From Streptomyces sp. LX-29 (GTDB taxonomy: Bacteria > Actinomycetota > Actinomycetes > Streptomycetales > Streptomycetaceae): DNA of 64,000 bases. A program made the translations under genes and the position numbers. Below, piece after piece: positions 8,626 through 16,611 of the stretch (positions are counted from its first letter, which is position 1; each line of letters begins with the position of its first letter). The DNA is taken from positions 5,651,559-5,715,558 of the forward strand of contig NZ_CP089746.1 of assembly GCF_029541745.1 (NCBI RefSeq). The letters run 5' to 3'. The notes below the pieces were generated by a model. The model ran no database searches, was not told the origin of the DNA, and was given only the letters and a program-made list of their open reading frames with translations.

Positions 8626-9561
8626 ATGGGACGCCTGGTGCCCGCGGTGGCCCGAGCTCTGGACATCCTGGAGCTCTTCCTCGACGGCGATGAGACGCTC
8701 TCCGCCCCCGAGATCACCCGCAAGCTCTCACTGCCCCGCACCACCGTCCACGAGCTGGTGACCACGCTCACCGCCCGCTCGTATCTGACGCGTGTGCCGG
8801 AGGCCCCCGGCCGCTACCGCCTCGGGGTGCGCACACACCAGCTCGGTGGGCGGTACGCCGAGCAGTTGGACCTGGCCGCGGAGGGGCGGCAGGTGGCCCG
8901 GGGCGTGGCGGAGAGCTGCGACGAGACGGTGCACATCGCCGTCCTCGAAGGCGCCGACATCATCTCGATCGCCAAGGTCGACAGCTCGCACGCCGTCCGC
9001 ATGGTCGCCACCGTCGGCCGGCCGCTGCCCGCGCACTGCACGGCGGCCGGCAAGGTGCTGCTGGCCGCCCTCCCCGACGCCGAGCTCTCCGCCCGGCTCC
9101 CGGAGGACCGGCCGCTGTCCGCGCTGACCCGGTTCAGCAACACCGACGTCGGGGTGTTGCGCCGCCAGCTGGACACGGTTCGGCTGCGCGGTGTCGCGGT
9201 CGACGAGCGCGAGGCGGACCCGGAGGTCAGCTGCGTGGCGGCGCCCGTCCGGGACTCGGCCGGGCAGGTGGTGGCGGCGCTGAGCATCTCGGTGCCGACC
9301 ATCCGCTGGAACCGTGAGCGTGAGACGCAGCTGGCGGCGCTCGCCGCCGAGGGCGCCGGGGAGCTGTCGGTCCGGCTGGGCCACCAGCGCCGCGAGGCGT
9401 CCGAGCGGGTCCCCGGCCGCCGAGGCCCGGTGGACGGGGCGTCACTCCGCGAGGGGTGGGGCTCCGCAACGGGGGTCGTGCGGCAGGGGCCGATGGGAGT
9501 GTCCCGCGGAGTGGAGCACGAGCCGGCGGGGTCGTCGAGCCGAGCGCCCGGAAGGCGGTGA
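8626..9561 (+). CDS. IclR family transcriptional regulator
   Basis: The protein is 311 residues. The N-terminal winged helix (VARALDILELFLDGDETLSAPEITRKLSLPRTTVHELVTTL, residues 6-46) is followed by the IclR effector domain with AHCTAAGKVLLAALPD near residues 136-151 and READPEVSCVAAPVRDSAGQVVAALS near 192-217. Typical family members end near residue 255. Here the frame runs on for about 55 Gly/Arg/Pro-rich residues and its stop falls at the start of a 33-35 bp tandem repeat, so the C-terminal tail looks like an extension by read-through into low-complexity DNA. No strong Shine-Dalgarno is visible; GGCGAG lies near the ATG. Confidence 0.85.
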   Translation: MGRLVPAVARALDILELFLDGDETLSAPEITRKLSLPRTTVHELVTTLTARSYLTRVPEAPGRYRLGVRTHQLGGRYAEQLDLAAEGRQVARGVAESCDETVHIAVLEGADIISIAKVDSSHAVRMVATVGRPLPAHCTAAGKVLLAALPDAELSARLPEDRPLSALTRFSNTDVGVLRRQLDTVRLRGVAVDEREADPEVSCVAAPVRDSAGQVVAALSISVPTIRWNRERETQLAALAAEGAGELSVRLGHQRREASERVPGRRGPVDGASLREGWGSATGVVRQGPMGVSRGVEHEPAGSSSRAPGRR

Positions 9562-9745
9562 GCGGCGGCTGCTCCGTCGGGGCCCGGAGGGACTGAGCGG
9601 GCCTTCCACCGAGGGCCGGAGGGGCTGAGCAGGCCGTTCCAACGAGGCGCGGAAGGGGTGAGTGGGCCCTTCCATCCGGGGCGCGGAAGGGGTGAGCGGG
9701 CCGTTCCATCCGGGCGCGGAAGGGATGAGCGGAGGCCGTTCCTCC
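9560..9745 (+). repeat. Tandem repeat, 32-35 bp unit, about 5.5 copies
   Basis: Units begin at 9560, 9595, 9627, 9660, 9694 and 9727 (partial). Each starts GAGCGG or a variant, has a GCC(G/C)TTCCA core, and ends CGGA(A/G)GGG-T. Arms GGCCxTTCC and GGAAGGG allow each unit to fold. There are no unique spacers, so this is not a CRISPR array. It fills the gap between the IclR-family gene and the SCO2400-like gene. Confidence 0.75.
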
Positions 9746-9807
9746 ACACGATCCTCACAGGTGGCCGGTTTCCTCCGCCCCAGGGGTCACATAATCTGCC
9801 GGGCGAA

Positions 9808-10629
9808 ATGGACTACTGCCCTCCGTGCCGACGGCACCTCAACGGCGCGCTCTCCTGCCCCGGGTGCGGCACCCCCGCCGCGGAACTCTCCGCGCCCTCC
9901 GACGAGTCCGGCCCGGCCACCGCGTCGCTGCCGGCCCTCGCCGAGGACCCGTGGTCGGCGCGTCGCGCCTCCCGCAAGAAGCCGCGCCCGGTACGCGAGG
10001 CCGGTCGCTCCCGACGGGCCCGGCGCGGCCCGCGGCGCCGGATCGCGGTGCTGGCGGCGGCGCTGGGCCCGGTGCTCGCGGCGGTGTTCGTCGCGGAGCT
10101 GGCCACCGAGGGCAGCCTCTTCCGTGATCCCGCCCCACGCCCCGCCCGCGAACAGCCGGTGGCCGACCGCAGCCCCCACGGCGGGGTGTCGGGTGAGTCG
10201 GGCGCCGACGCGGTGGATCCGGCCGCCGGACCGTCCTCGGGTGGCGTCGAGGAGAGTGGCCCGGCCGGTGCCGGCGCGACGGACCCGGCCGAGAAGGACG
10301 CCGAGCCCGGTGAGGACGCTCGTGACGGCGCGGCGGAGGCGGACGGCGAGAGCCGGGACGGTGTTGACGGCGCGGCGGACGAGGCGGCTCCGGGTGAGAC
10401 GGCGGGCGGCGCCGCGGAGGTGACCGCACCGACCGCGGGCGGCGCCTCCGGCACCCCCTCCGGCGGCGGCTCCGCCCCGGCGCCCACCACCTCGGGCGGC
10501 GGCTCCGGCCCGGCCAAGCCGTCCGACCGGCCCTCGCACCCGGTTCCGTCGCCGAGCCAGAAGCCGTCCCTCGAGCCGGTGCCGGAACCCGAGCCGACGT
10601 GCGACCAGTTCCTGTGGTGGTGCACCTAG
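9808..10629 (+). CDS. SCO2400-like zinc-ribbon membrane protein
   Basis: From the ATG at 9808 the protein is 273 residues. It begins MDYCPPCRRHLNGALSCPGCG, with two CxxC pairs forming a probable zinc ribbon, a start I recognise from the SCO2400 family of Streptomyces. A basic stretch (residues 50-75) precedes one transmembrane helix (RIAVLAAALGPVLAAVFVAEL). The rest is a long low-complexity Ala/Gly/Asp/Pro/Ser region ending in a short C-terminal motif, TCDQFLWWCT, that contains two Cys. The layout suggests a cytoplasmic zinc ribbon, a membrane anchor and an extended extracellular stalk. Its function is unknown. Confidence 0.75.
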   Translation: MDYCPPCRRHLNGALSCPGCGTPAAELSAPSDESGPATASLPALAEDPWSARRASRKKPRPVREAGRSRRARRGPRRRIAVLAAALGPVLAAVFVAELATEGSLFRDPAPRPAREQPVADRSPHGGVSGESGADAVDPAAGPSSGGVEESGPAGAGATDPAEKDAEPGEDARDGAAEADGESRDGVDGAADEAAPGETAGGAAEVTAPTAGGASGTPSGGGSAPAPTTSGGGSGPAKPSDRPSHPVPSPSQKPSLEPVPEPEPTCDQFLWWCT

Positions 10630-10664
10630 GACCCGCGGGTCCCCGCGTGCCGTAGCGGGCTCCC

Positions 10665-10735
10665 GGGCTCGGCCGGCCCGACGCGCTCGGCTGGTCCCGA
10701 CGCGCTCGGCCGGCCCGACGCGCTCGGCCGCGACC
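10665..10735. repeat. Short 18-19 bp tandem repeat, about 3.5 copies
   Basis: The unit is approximately GCGCTCGGCCGGCCCGAC. The array lies between the convergent SCO2400-like and MarR genes. A perfect 14-bp palindrome (GGACCCGCGGGTCC, 10629-10642) just before it overlaps the upstream stop codon and may help termination. Confidence 0.6.
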
Positions 10736-10744
10736 CGGTGCGGG

Positions 10745-11179
10745 TCACGCGTCGTCCGGCGACTCCAGCATCCGGCGCAGCAGGTCCCGGAGCGTCCGGC
10801 GCTCCGCCTCGCTGAGCGCCGCGAGCGGCTCGCGGGCGAATCCCAGCGAGCCGCGCAGCCGGTCGGCGGTCTCCCGGCCGGCGTCGGTGGCGGCGGCGAG
10901 CTTGACGCGGCGGTCGGCCGGGTCGGGGCGGCGCTCGACCAGGCCGCGTGAGGCGAGCCGGTCGACGATGCCGGTGATGTTGGACGGCTCGCACTTCAGC
11001 TGCTGCGCCAGCCCACGCATGGGCGACGGCTCCCGGGCCAGCAGGGCCAGCACCCGTGCCTGGGCGCCGGTCAGCGAGTGCTCGGCGGCGACGTCCTCGT
11101 ACTCGTCGTGATAGCGCGCCACGACGGCGGCGATGAGTTCGACGACCTCGAGGGTCAGTGGATCGGGAGGGGCACTCAT
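10745..11179 (-). CDS. MarR family transcriptional regulator
   Basis: The protein is 144 residues, the usual size for MarR. The winged helix spans roughly residues 40-105: LTGAQARVLALLAREPSPMRGLAQQLKCEPSNITGIVDRLASRGLVERRPDPADRRVKL, with the D-R-R wing. Helices at both ends form the dimer interface. It is divergent from the NADP-dependent oxidoreductase gene at 11299, and the shared 119-bp intergenic region has a perfect AT-rich palindrome. This arrangement is typical of a MarR repressor controlling a neighbouring redox enzyme in response to a small phenolic or electrophile ligand; the ligand itself is inference. Confidence 0.88.
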   Translation of the reverse strand: MSAPPDPLTLEVVELIAAVVARYHDEYEDVAAEHSLTGAQARVLALLAREPSPMRGLAQQLKCEPSNITGIVDRLASRGLVERRPDPADRRVKLAAATDAGRETADRLRGSLGFAREPLAALSEAERRTLRDLLRRMLESPDDA

Positions 11180-11209
11180 GGGCCTCAGTCTACCCAGTTG
11201 CTTGACATC

Positions 11210-11223
11210 CTTAAATATTTAAG
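11210..11223. promoter_or_regulatory. Perfect palindrome CTTAAATATTTAAG, candidate MarR operator
   Basis: The 14-bp palindrome is almost pure A/T in a very GC-rich region. It lies 3 bp after a consensus -35 TTGACA (11202-11207) on the plus strand, so a bound protein would block transcription of the oxidoreductase gene. The adjacent TCCT/AGGA bases extend a looser dyad. Confidence 0.65.
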
Positions 11224-11298
11224 AGAAGGATTGTTTCACTCCCTGAAGCATCTCGCCCTCGGGGAGACCCCACATCGCTGGAGCACGGAGGCACACCC

Positions 11299-12318
11299 AT
11301 GCCCGAGACCCCCGCCGTCGGCCGCGAATGGCACCTCGCCGCCCGCCCGAAGGGCTGGCCGAAGCCCGAGGACTTCGCGTTGCGCGAGGCCCCCGTCGCC
11401 GAGCCGGGACCGGGGCAGATCCTGGTCCGCAACCTCTTCATGTCCGTCGACCCGTACATGCGCGGCCGCATGGACGACCGGCCCTCGTACGTCCCGCCTT
11501 TCCAGCTGGACCGGCCGCTGGACGGCGGCGCGGTCGGTGAGGTCATCGCCTCCCGCGCGGACGGCATCGCCGTCGGCGACCACGTCCTGCACGGCCTGGG
11601 CTGGCGCGAGTACGCCGTGCTGGACGCCAAGCACGCCACGGTGGTGGACGCCGACGCCGCCCCGCTCTCCGCCTACCTCGGCGTCCTCGGCATGCCCGGG
11701 CTCACCGCGTACGCGGGGCTGCTGGAGGTCGCCTCCTTCAAGGAGGGCGACGCGGTCTTCGTCTCCGGCGCGGCCGGCGCGGTCGGCAGCCAGGTGGGGC
11801 AGATCGCCCGGCTCAAGGGCGCCTCCCGGGTGATCGGCAGCGCCGGCTCGGACGACAAGGTCCGGGCGCTCGTCGAGGAGTACGGCTTCGACGCCGCCTT
11901 CAACTACAAGAACGGCCCCGTCGCCGAGCAGCTCAAGGCGGCCGCCCCCGACGGCATCGACGTCTACTTCGACAACGTCGGCGGCGAGCACCTGGAGGCC
12001 GCCCTGGAGCGTCTCAAGCCGCATGGGCGGGTCACCGTCTGCGGCATGATCTCCATGTACAACGCCACCGAGCCGCCCGCCGCACCGCGCAACCTCGGCC
12101 TGGTCATCGGCAAGCGGCTGCGCCTCCAGGGCATGATCGTCACCGATCACGCCGCCCTCCAGCCGCAGTTCCACGCCGAGGTCGGCGGCTGGATCCGCGA
12201 GGGCAAGCTGCACTACAGCGAGACCGTGGTCAAGGGCGTCGACAACGCCGTGGACGCCTTTCTCGGCATGCTGCGCGGCGCCAACACCGGCAAGATGGTC
12301 GTCGCCCTCGGCGACTGA
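11299..12318 (+). CDS. NADP-dependent oxidoreductase, MDR superfamily (CurA/LTB4 dehydrogenase type)
   Basis: The 339-residue protein shows the zinc-free medium-chain reductase pattern: RNLFMSVDPYMRGRM near residues 45-59, GLGWREYAVL, GMPGLTAYAGLLEVA, the nucleotide-binding VSGAAGAVGSQVGQIARLKGA near 155-175, and YFDNVGGEHLEAAL. These proteins reduce the alpha,beta double bond of enones using NADPH, as in curcumin reductase and prostaglandin reductases. It is divergent from a MarR regulator and probably its target. The ATG start follows GGAGGCACACCC. Confidence 0.88.
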   Translation: MPETPAVGREWHLAARPKGWPKPEDFALREAPVAEPGPGQILVRNLFMSVDPYMRGRMDDRPSYVPPFQLDRPLDGGAVGEVIASRADGIAVGDHVLHGLGWREYAVLDAKHATVVDADAAPLSAYLGVLGMPGLTAYAGLLEVASFKEGDAVFVSGAAGAVGSQVGQIARLKGASRVIGSAGSDDKVRALVEEYGFDAAFNYKNGPVAEQLKAAAPDGIDVYFDNVGGEHLEAALERLKPHGRVTVCGMISMYNATEPPAAPRNLGLVIGKRLRLQGMIVTDHAALQPQFHAEVGGWIREGKLHYSETVVKGVDNAVDAFLGMLRGANTGKMVVALGD

Positions 12319-12448
12319 CCCCCGGGCCCGCCCGGCCCCGGCCCCGGCCCCAGCCGCCCGGCAGCCGCTGAGCGGCCGACGCCCAGCCCGAGTCCGACTC
12401 CGGAGGGGCGGACGGGCCGAGGCGGCGCCGGCGCCCCCCGGGGGGCGT

Positions 12449-12481
12449 GGGGATCACCGCGCCCCGTAGGCGGTGATCCCC
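12449..12481 (-). terminator. Hairpin terminator at the end of the CHAT gene
   Basis: GGGGATCACCGC and GCGGTGATCCCC form a 12-bp stem with a 9-nt loop; the stem includes the last codons and stop of the CHAT gene. A perfect palindrome of C6/G6 (12432-12447) lies beside it. It separates convergent genes, so it may end transcription in both directions. Confidence 0.55.
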
Positions 12482-15411
12482 GCCCAGCCCCCGACCCGCC
12501 GCGGAGCGTCGGCGTCGTCCAGCAGCTCCACCGCGGCACGGCGGGCGGCCTCCAGGGGCGCGGCCCCGGTGGCGCGCTGGGCGAACCATCGCAGGCAGTG
12601 GTGGGTGGCCAGGCGCGGCGCGACCGGCAGCGCCCCGGCCAGCACGAAGGCGGCGCCGGCCTCGTGCAGGGCGTGCACCAGGGGGTGGGCGGCGGCGGCC
12701 GGGCCGGGGCCGCACGCGGTGAGCACGACCTCCGCGAAGCGCATCCGGCCGAGCAGGAGGTCGCGGGCGCCGACCGACCCGTCGACCATGCGCACCCCGC
12801 CGTCGAACGGCGACTCGACGTCCTGCTCCGTGCCGTGCGCGGCGATGTGCAACAGCGCGGTCCCGTCGTGCGGCGCGGGGCCGGGCCGCAGCAGGGCCCG
12901 CAGGGCCGCGGTGTCCGCGGCACGGCCCAGGCGCGGCGGCCCGTCGAGCCGTGCCTCGCCCAGCAGCCCGGCGACGGCCGCCACCACCCGCGTCACCCGG
13001 CGCGCGCCGTCGCCGCCGTCGCCGCCGTCGCCGCCGTCGCCGCGGTGGGCGGGGTCGGCGGCGCCGAGCAGGGTGGCCCGTATCGGGCCGGCGGGGCGGT
13101 GGTCCAGCAGCGGGGCGCAGGAGAGGCCGGGCACGACGCCCAGCGCGGTGGAGCGCACCAGGCGGGTGTCGCGATGGCGGACCACCGTCCACGGGAGGGC
13201 GTGCAGCCGGCCGTGCGGGGAGAGCAGACAGGTGCCGCTCGCGGCGATCTCGTCGGCGAAGGCCGCGGGGACGAGATCGGCCAGCCCCACGCCGTAGTAC
13301 TCCCAGAACTCCAGCCGGGCGGTCTCCCCACCGGGCTCCCGCACCGCGCGGCGGTGCAGGTCCAGCGCCCGGCGGGTGGCGGCCGTCGGTACCCGCCGCC
13401 CCAGCCGCGGCTGCTCGTCGGGGGTGACCAGCACGGACAGGACGGCGTCGGGGCGTTCGAAGAGGCCGAGGGCCACGCAACGGCCGCGCCGGCTGCCCGG
13501 GGCGCCCGAGCCGTAGGCGGCCAGCCAGGCGGTGAGGGCGGCCAGGTCGAGGGGCGGGCTCTCGTGGATCGGCAGCCGGCGTGGCTCCGCCGCGCGGACG
13601 CGGGCGAGCAGCGCGGCGCGCTCCGCCCGCAGGCGCCCGGCGGCCGTGAGCCGCTCCCGGTGCTCGGCGAACGCCGCCTCCTCGTACAGCTCCGCCAGGC
13701 GCCGCCGGTCCGGGTCGGGCTCCCCCGCCCACTCGGCGGAGCCGGAGGGGGAACAGGCCGGGGAGAGTCGGGCGGCACAGGCGCGCGCCTTGAGCAGCTC
13801 CGTCACCTCGGCGGCCAGCCGGGGGTCGTCGGCCCGCTCGGCCGCCGCCAGCGCCTCCTCCAACACCGGCGCACGGAATTGCAGATGGAGCGTGTCGAAG
13901 CGGTGGCCGAGCGGCACCCGCAGCAGCCGGTCGAGGGCGAGGGCCGCCAGCCGGTACGCCGTCACGGCCCGCGGCGCGTCCCCCAGCGCGAGGTGGGCCC
14001 GGCCCTCCTCCAGGCGCACCATCGCCTCCGTGGCGTCGTCCGGATGCTCCGCCAGGAACTCCCGTCCCCGCTCGCACCAGGCCAGCGCCTCCTCGTGGCG
14101 CCCGTACTGCCGGGCCGTCTCCGCCCGCATGCGGCAGAACGTCGCCCCCCGCGTCCGTCGCAACCACGCCCGCGCCGCGGCCCGGCCGGCCGCCTGGGGC
14201 ACCGTCGGGGGAGCGGGGCGAGCCGCCCCCGCGCCGGCCCGGCGCAGGCCGTCGCCTGGTGACACGTCCCGTGTCTCGCGTCGCGCGGCGCCGCGCGCCT
14301 CGTCCGAGGGCGCGCCCCCTCGACCGCTGCCGTGCCGGCCGCTGTCGTGTCGACCGCTGTCATACCGGTCGCTGTCGTACGGGCCGTGGTCCCGGCTACC
14401 GTCGTACGGGCCGTTCCGGCCGCCGTCGTACGGCGGGTCGTTTCGGCCACCTTCGTGCGGGCCGTGGTCCCGGCAACCGTCGTACGGGCCGGTCCGGCCG
14501 TCGTCGTGGCGGGCGTCCGGGCTCGGGGTGGCGCCCAGCGGGGTCGTGGCGAAGAGCGGGGCGATCCGATCCAGCCAGCGACGGGCGCGGTCCGGCTGGC
14601 CCTGGTCCAGGCAGAGCCGGGCCAGGTGCAGGCCGCCGAGCTGCGGGACGCCGCGGGCGCGGCAGTGCGACATGAGCATGAGGGCGGCGCCCTCGGCCTC
14701 CGCCGGGCGGCCCAGGTCCCGTAGCGCGCCGACCTTGGTCTCCAGGACCTGCCGGTAGACGGCGGAGGCGGCGAGCAGCCGGGCCGCGGGCGTGGTGTCC
14801 GCCGGGCCGGGCGTCGGCTCGTCCTCGATCCGGCGCCTGACCGTGGCGTCGGGGGCGAGCAGGGGTCCGTCCGGGAGCAGTTCCCGGAGCTCGGCCTCCA
14901 ACGAGGCTTGGACGGTGAGGGCGGTGGCGGGGTCGTAGAGCCGGTGCAGCGCCGCCGCGCGGGTCGCGCGCAGGTCGCCGTGCAGATAGTCCGCGGCGGT
15001 CCCGGTGGGTGGAGGGCCGGGTAACCGCGCCGCCTCGTCCACGAGCGCCAGTGCCTGGCCCGCCCGCCCCCGGTCCAGCCAGTACGCGGCCTTGGCGGCC
15101 AGATGGAGCCGGCGCCGCGCCGGACCCACCCGGAGAAGGAATTCCTCGGCCGCCGTCCAGTGGCGGCGGATTTCGGAATGGCTCCAGGAGGTCTCCGCCC
15201 GAGGGGTCACCACTTCCCGTTCGTATGCCTCGAGAAGGGTGCCGGCGATATCGGCCGCGACGGCGGCGTCAGTGCTCGCACGGCCGAGGATATCGCGCCC
15301 GGCCGAGACGAGATCCTCGAACGCCTGCCTGCTGGGCAGGGCGTCCTGGACGGTATGCCCATAGACGGTGAACAGTTTGTGGAATTCCTTCACGTGGCCG
15401 TCGTCGATCAA
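12454..15411 (-). CDS. CHAT-domain (caspase-like) protein
   Basis: The 985-residue protein has an alpha-helical, TPR-like N-terminal two thirds and a C-terminal CHAT domain. The CHAT catalytic pair is present: LLHIAAHG (His859) and VVLTACG (Cys900), after LLSPHGRLHALPWTVV, a typical CHAT strand. A Gly/Asp/Arg/Tyr/His-rich repeat near residues 300-364 and a GDGGDGGDGGDG run near 792-803 look like flexible expansions. CHAT domains are cysteine proteases of the caspase/separase clan, often in signalling or immunity. The start is uncertain: TTG at 15411 is the longest, and GTG at 15393 gives MKEFHKLF. Neither has a clear ribosome site. Confidence 0.82.
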   Translation of the reverse strand: MIDDGHVKEFHKLFTVYGHTVQDALPSRQAFEDLVSAGRDILGRASTDAAVAADIAGTLLEAYEREVVTPRAETSWSHSEIRRHWTAAEEFLLRVGPARRRLHLAAKAAYWLDRGRAGQALALVDEAARLPGPPPTGTAADYLHGDLRATRAAALHRLYDPATALTVQASLEAELRELLPDGPLLAPDATVRRRIEDEPTPGPADTTPAARLLAASAVYRQVLETKVGALRDLGRPAEAEGAALMLMSHCRARGVPQLGGLHLARLCLDQGQPDRARRWLDRIAPLFATTPLGATPSPDARHDDGRTGPYDGCRDHGPHEGGRNDPPYDGGRNGPYDGSRDHGPYDSDRYDSGRHDSGRHGSGRGGAPSDEARGAARRETRDVSPGDGLRRAGAGAARPAPPTVPQAAGRAAARAWLRRTRGATFCRMRAETARQYGRHEEALAWCERGREFLAEHPDDATEAMVRLEEGRAHLALGDAPRAVTAYRLAALALDRLLRVPLGHRFDTLHLQFRAPVLEEALAAAERADDPRLAAEVTELLKARACAARLSPACSPSGSAEWAGEPDPDRRRLAELYEEAAFAEHRERLTAAGRLRAERAALLARVRAAEPRRLPIHESPPLDLAALTAWLAAYGSGAPGSRRGRCVALGLFERPDAVLSVLVTPDEQPRLGRRVPTAATRRALDLHRRAVREPGGETARLEFWEYYGVGLADLVPAAFADEIAASGTCLLSPHGRLHALPWTVVRHRDTRLVRSTALGVVPGLSCAPLLDHRPAGPIRATLLGAADPAHRGDGGDGGDGGDGARRVTRVVAAVAGLLGEARLDGPPRLGRAADTAALRALLRPGPAPHDGTALLHIAAHGTEQDVESPFDGGVRMVDGSVGARDLLLGRMRFAEVVLTACGPGPAAAAHPLVHALHEAGAAFVLAGALPVAPRLATHHCLRWFAQRATGAAPLEAARRAAVELLDDADAPRRVGGWAGITAYGAR
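13005..13044. repeat. 9-bp microsatellite in the CHAT gene
   Basis: The plus strand repeats GCCGCCGTC about 4.5 times, encoding Gly-Asp-Gly on the minus strand. It is in frame, so unit gain or loss would not break the gene. Confidence 0.7.
14320..14510. repeat. Imperfect 24-bp in-frame repeats in the CHAT gene
   Basis: Units around CCGTCGTACGGGCCG recur at roughly 24-bp spacing. They encode the GPYDGxRDHGP / NGPYDG-type motifs of the linker near residues 300-364. Confidence 0.65.
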
Positions 15412-15490
15412 GCCCGCCCCCCGAGTCGGCCATTCAGGCGATATGCGAAGCAGACTCTAGCGAGCGCCCGTCGATACGAGAACACGCCTG

Positions 15491-15520
15491 TCGAAGATTT
15501 CAAGAGCCATGAAATTCGAA
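15491..15520. promoter_or_regulatory. AT-rich dyad upstream of the CHAT gene
   Basis: TCGAA-g-ATTTCA, seven bases, TGAAAT-TCGA forms a two-part dyad with one bulge. It is 80 bp upstream of the CHAT start in the only AT-rich stretch of the 281-bp gap (15412-15692). No T-run follows, so an operator is more likely than a terminator. Confidence 0.45.
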
Positions 15521-15679
15521 CGCGAATATCGAGTGCGTCAGTTCGGTTTTGGGTGGGGAGTGTGCGTCGGGTGAGCCGGGCGGGGGCCCTGAGGCGACGC
15601 CCGAAGTCCCCGCTCAGGGCCTCCGTCGCACGCGCCGCCTGCGGCGTTCGCGCGCGCGGCCGCTCGTGATCAATACAGC

Positions 15680-15685
15680 TAGGCT
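15680..15685 (+). promoter_or_regulatory. -10 box TAGGCT, predicted leaderless start of the EI24 gene
   Basis: TAGGCT ends 7 nt before the ATG at 15693 and no Shine-Dalgarno is present. Transcription would start at the A of the ATG. Confidence 0.5.
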
Positions 15686-15692
15686 GCGGGCC

Positions 15693-16517
15693 ATGCGTGA
15701 TCTCGTGGCCGGTTTCGGCTATCTGATGAAGGGGCAGCGCTGGGTCGCCCGGCACGGACGGTGGTGGGGCATCGGCATGCTGCCCGCCCTCGTCACCCTC
15801 GTCGGCTATGCGGCGGCGCTCGTCTGCGTGGCGTTCTGGACCGACGACGTGGTCGCCTGGGCCACCCCCTTCGCCGACGACTGGGCGAACCCGTGGCTCG
15901 GGCTGTTCCGCGGCGCGCTCGCCGGGCTCTTCGTCGCCGCCTGCCTGCTGCTGGCGATCCTCACCTTCACCGCCGTCACCCTCCTGGTCGGCCAGCCCTT
16001 CTACGAGTCGCTCTCCGAGGAGGTGGACCGCTCCGTGGGCGGCTTCGCCCCGGAGTCGGGGCTGCCGCTCTGGCGAGAGCTGCTGATCTCCGCCCGCGAG
16101 AGCCTCGCCGTGCTGCTGCGAGCCGCGCTGTGGGGCGTGCTGCTCTTCGCGCTCGGCTTCGTCCCCGTCATCGGCCAGACCGTGATCCCCGCCATCGGCT
16201 TCTGCGTCTCCGGCTTCTTCCTCGCCGAGGAGCTGACCGCCGTCGCGCTCGCCCGCCGCCGGGTCCCGCTGAAGGAACGGCTCCAGCTGCTCCGCGGCCG
16301 CCGGATGCTCACCCTCGGCTTCGGAGTGCCGCTGACCCTGCTCTTCCTGATTCCGCTGGTCTCGGTGTTCCTGATGCCGGGCGCCGTGGCCGGGGCGACC
16401 CTGTTGGCGCGGGACCTGACAGGCGAGGACGAGGTGGCCCCGGACGGGGGAGCGTTCGCGGGACACGCGGCGGACGTCGCGCCGACCCCGCACGCCCCCA
16501 GCGGGTACGCAAGCTGA
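15693..16517 (+). CDS. EI24 domain-containing integral membrane protein
   Basis: The 274-residue protein begins MRDLVAGFGYLMKGQRWVARH, a typical EI24/CysZ-like start, and has four to five hydrophobic segments (residues 25-50, 70-105, 145-190, 215-245) with the GQPFYESLSEEV and FFLAEELTAVALARR motifs of the family. In E. coli the related CysZ is a sulfate permease; the role in Streptomyces is not established. The ATG at 15693 is preferred over longer in-frame starts because the hydrophobic family core begins there and a -10 box sits 7 nt upstream. It is divergent from the CHAT gene. Confidence 0.8.
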   Translation: MRDLVAGFGYLMKGQRWVARHGRWWGIGMLPALVTLVGYAAALVCVAFWTDDVVAWATPFADDWANPWLGLFRGALAGLFVAACLLLAILTFTAVTLLVGQPFYESLSEEVDRSVGGFAPESGLPLWRELLISARESLAVLLRAALWGVLLFALGFVPVIGQTVIPAIGFCVSGFFLAEELTAVALARRRVPLKERLQLLRGRRMLTLGFGVPLTLLFLIPLVSVFLMPGAVAGATLLARDLTGEDEVAPDGGAFAGHAADVAPTPHAPSGYAS

Positions 16518-16611
16518 GCGCGCCCACCGGGTTCGCCGGCTGAGCGCGCCCCCGCGGGTTCGCCGCACGTCAGGTCCGGTCCCGGCCGCCTCGGGACCGG
16601 ACCCCTGCCCG

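Noticed and set aside
9560-9745. CRISPR-like array
   Set aside because: Direct units have no unique spacers and no cas gene is nearby; it is a tandem repeat.
12598-14262. Plus-strand ORF of 554 codons opposite the CHAT gene
   Set aside because: Low-complexity antisense shadow created by high GC third positions; the minus frame has CHAT motifs.
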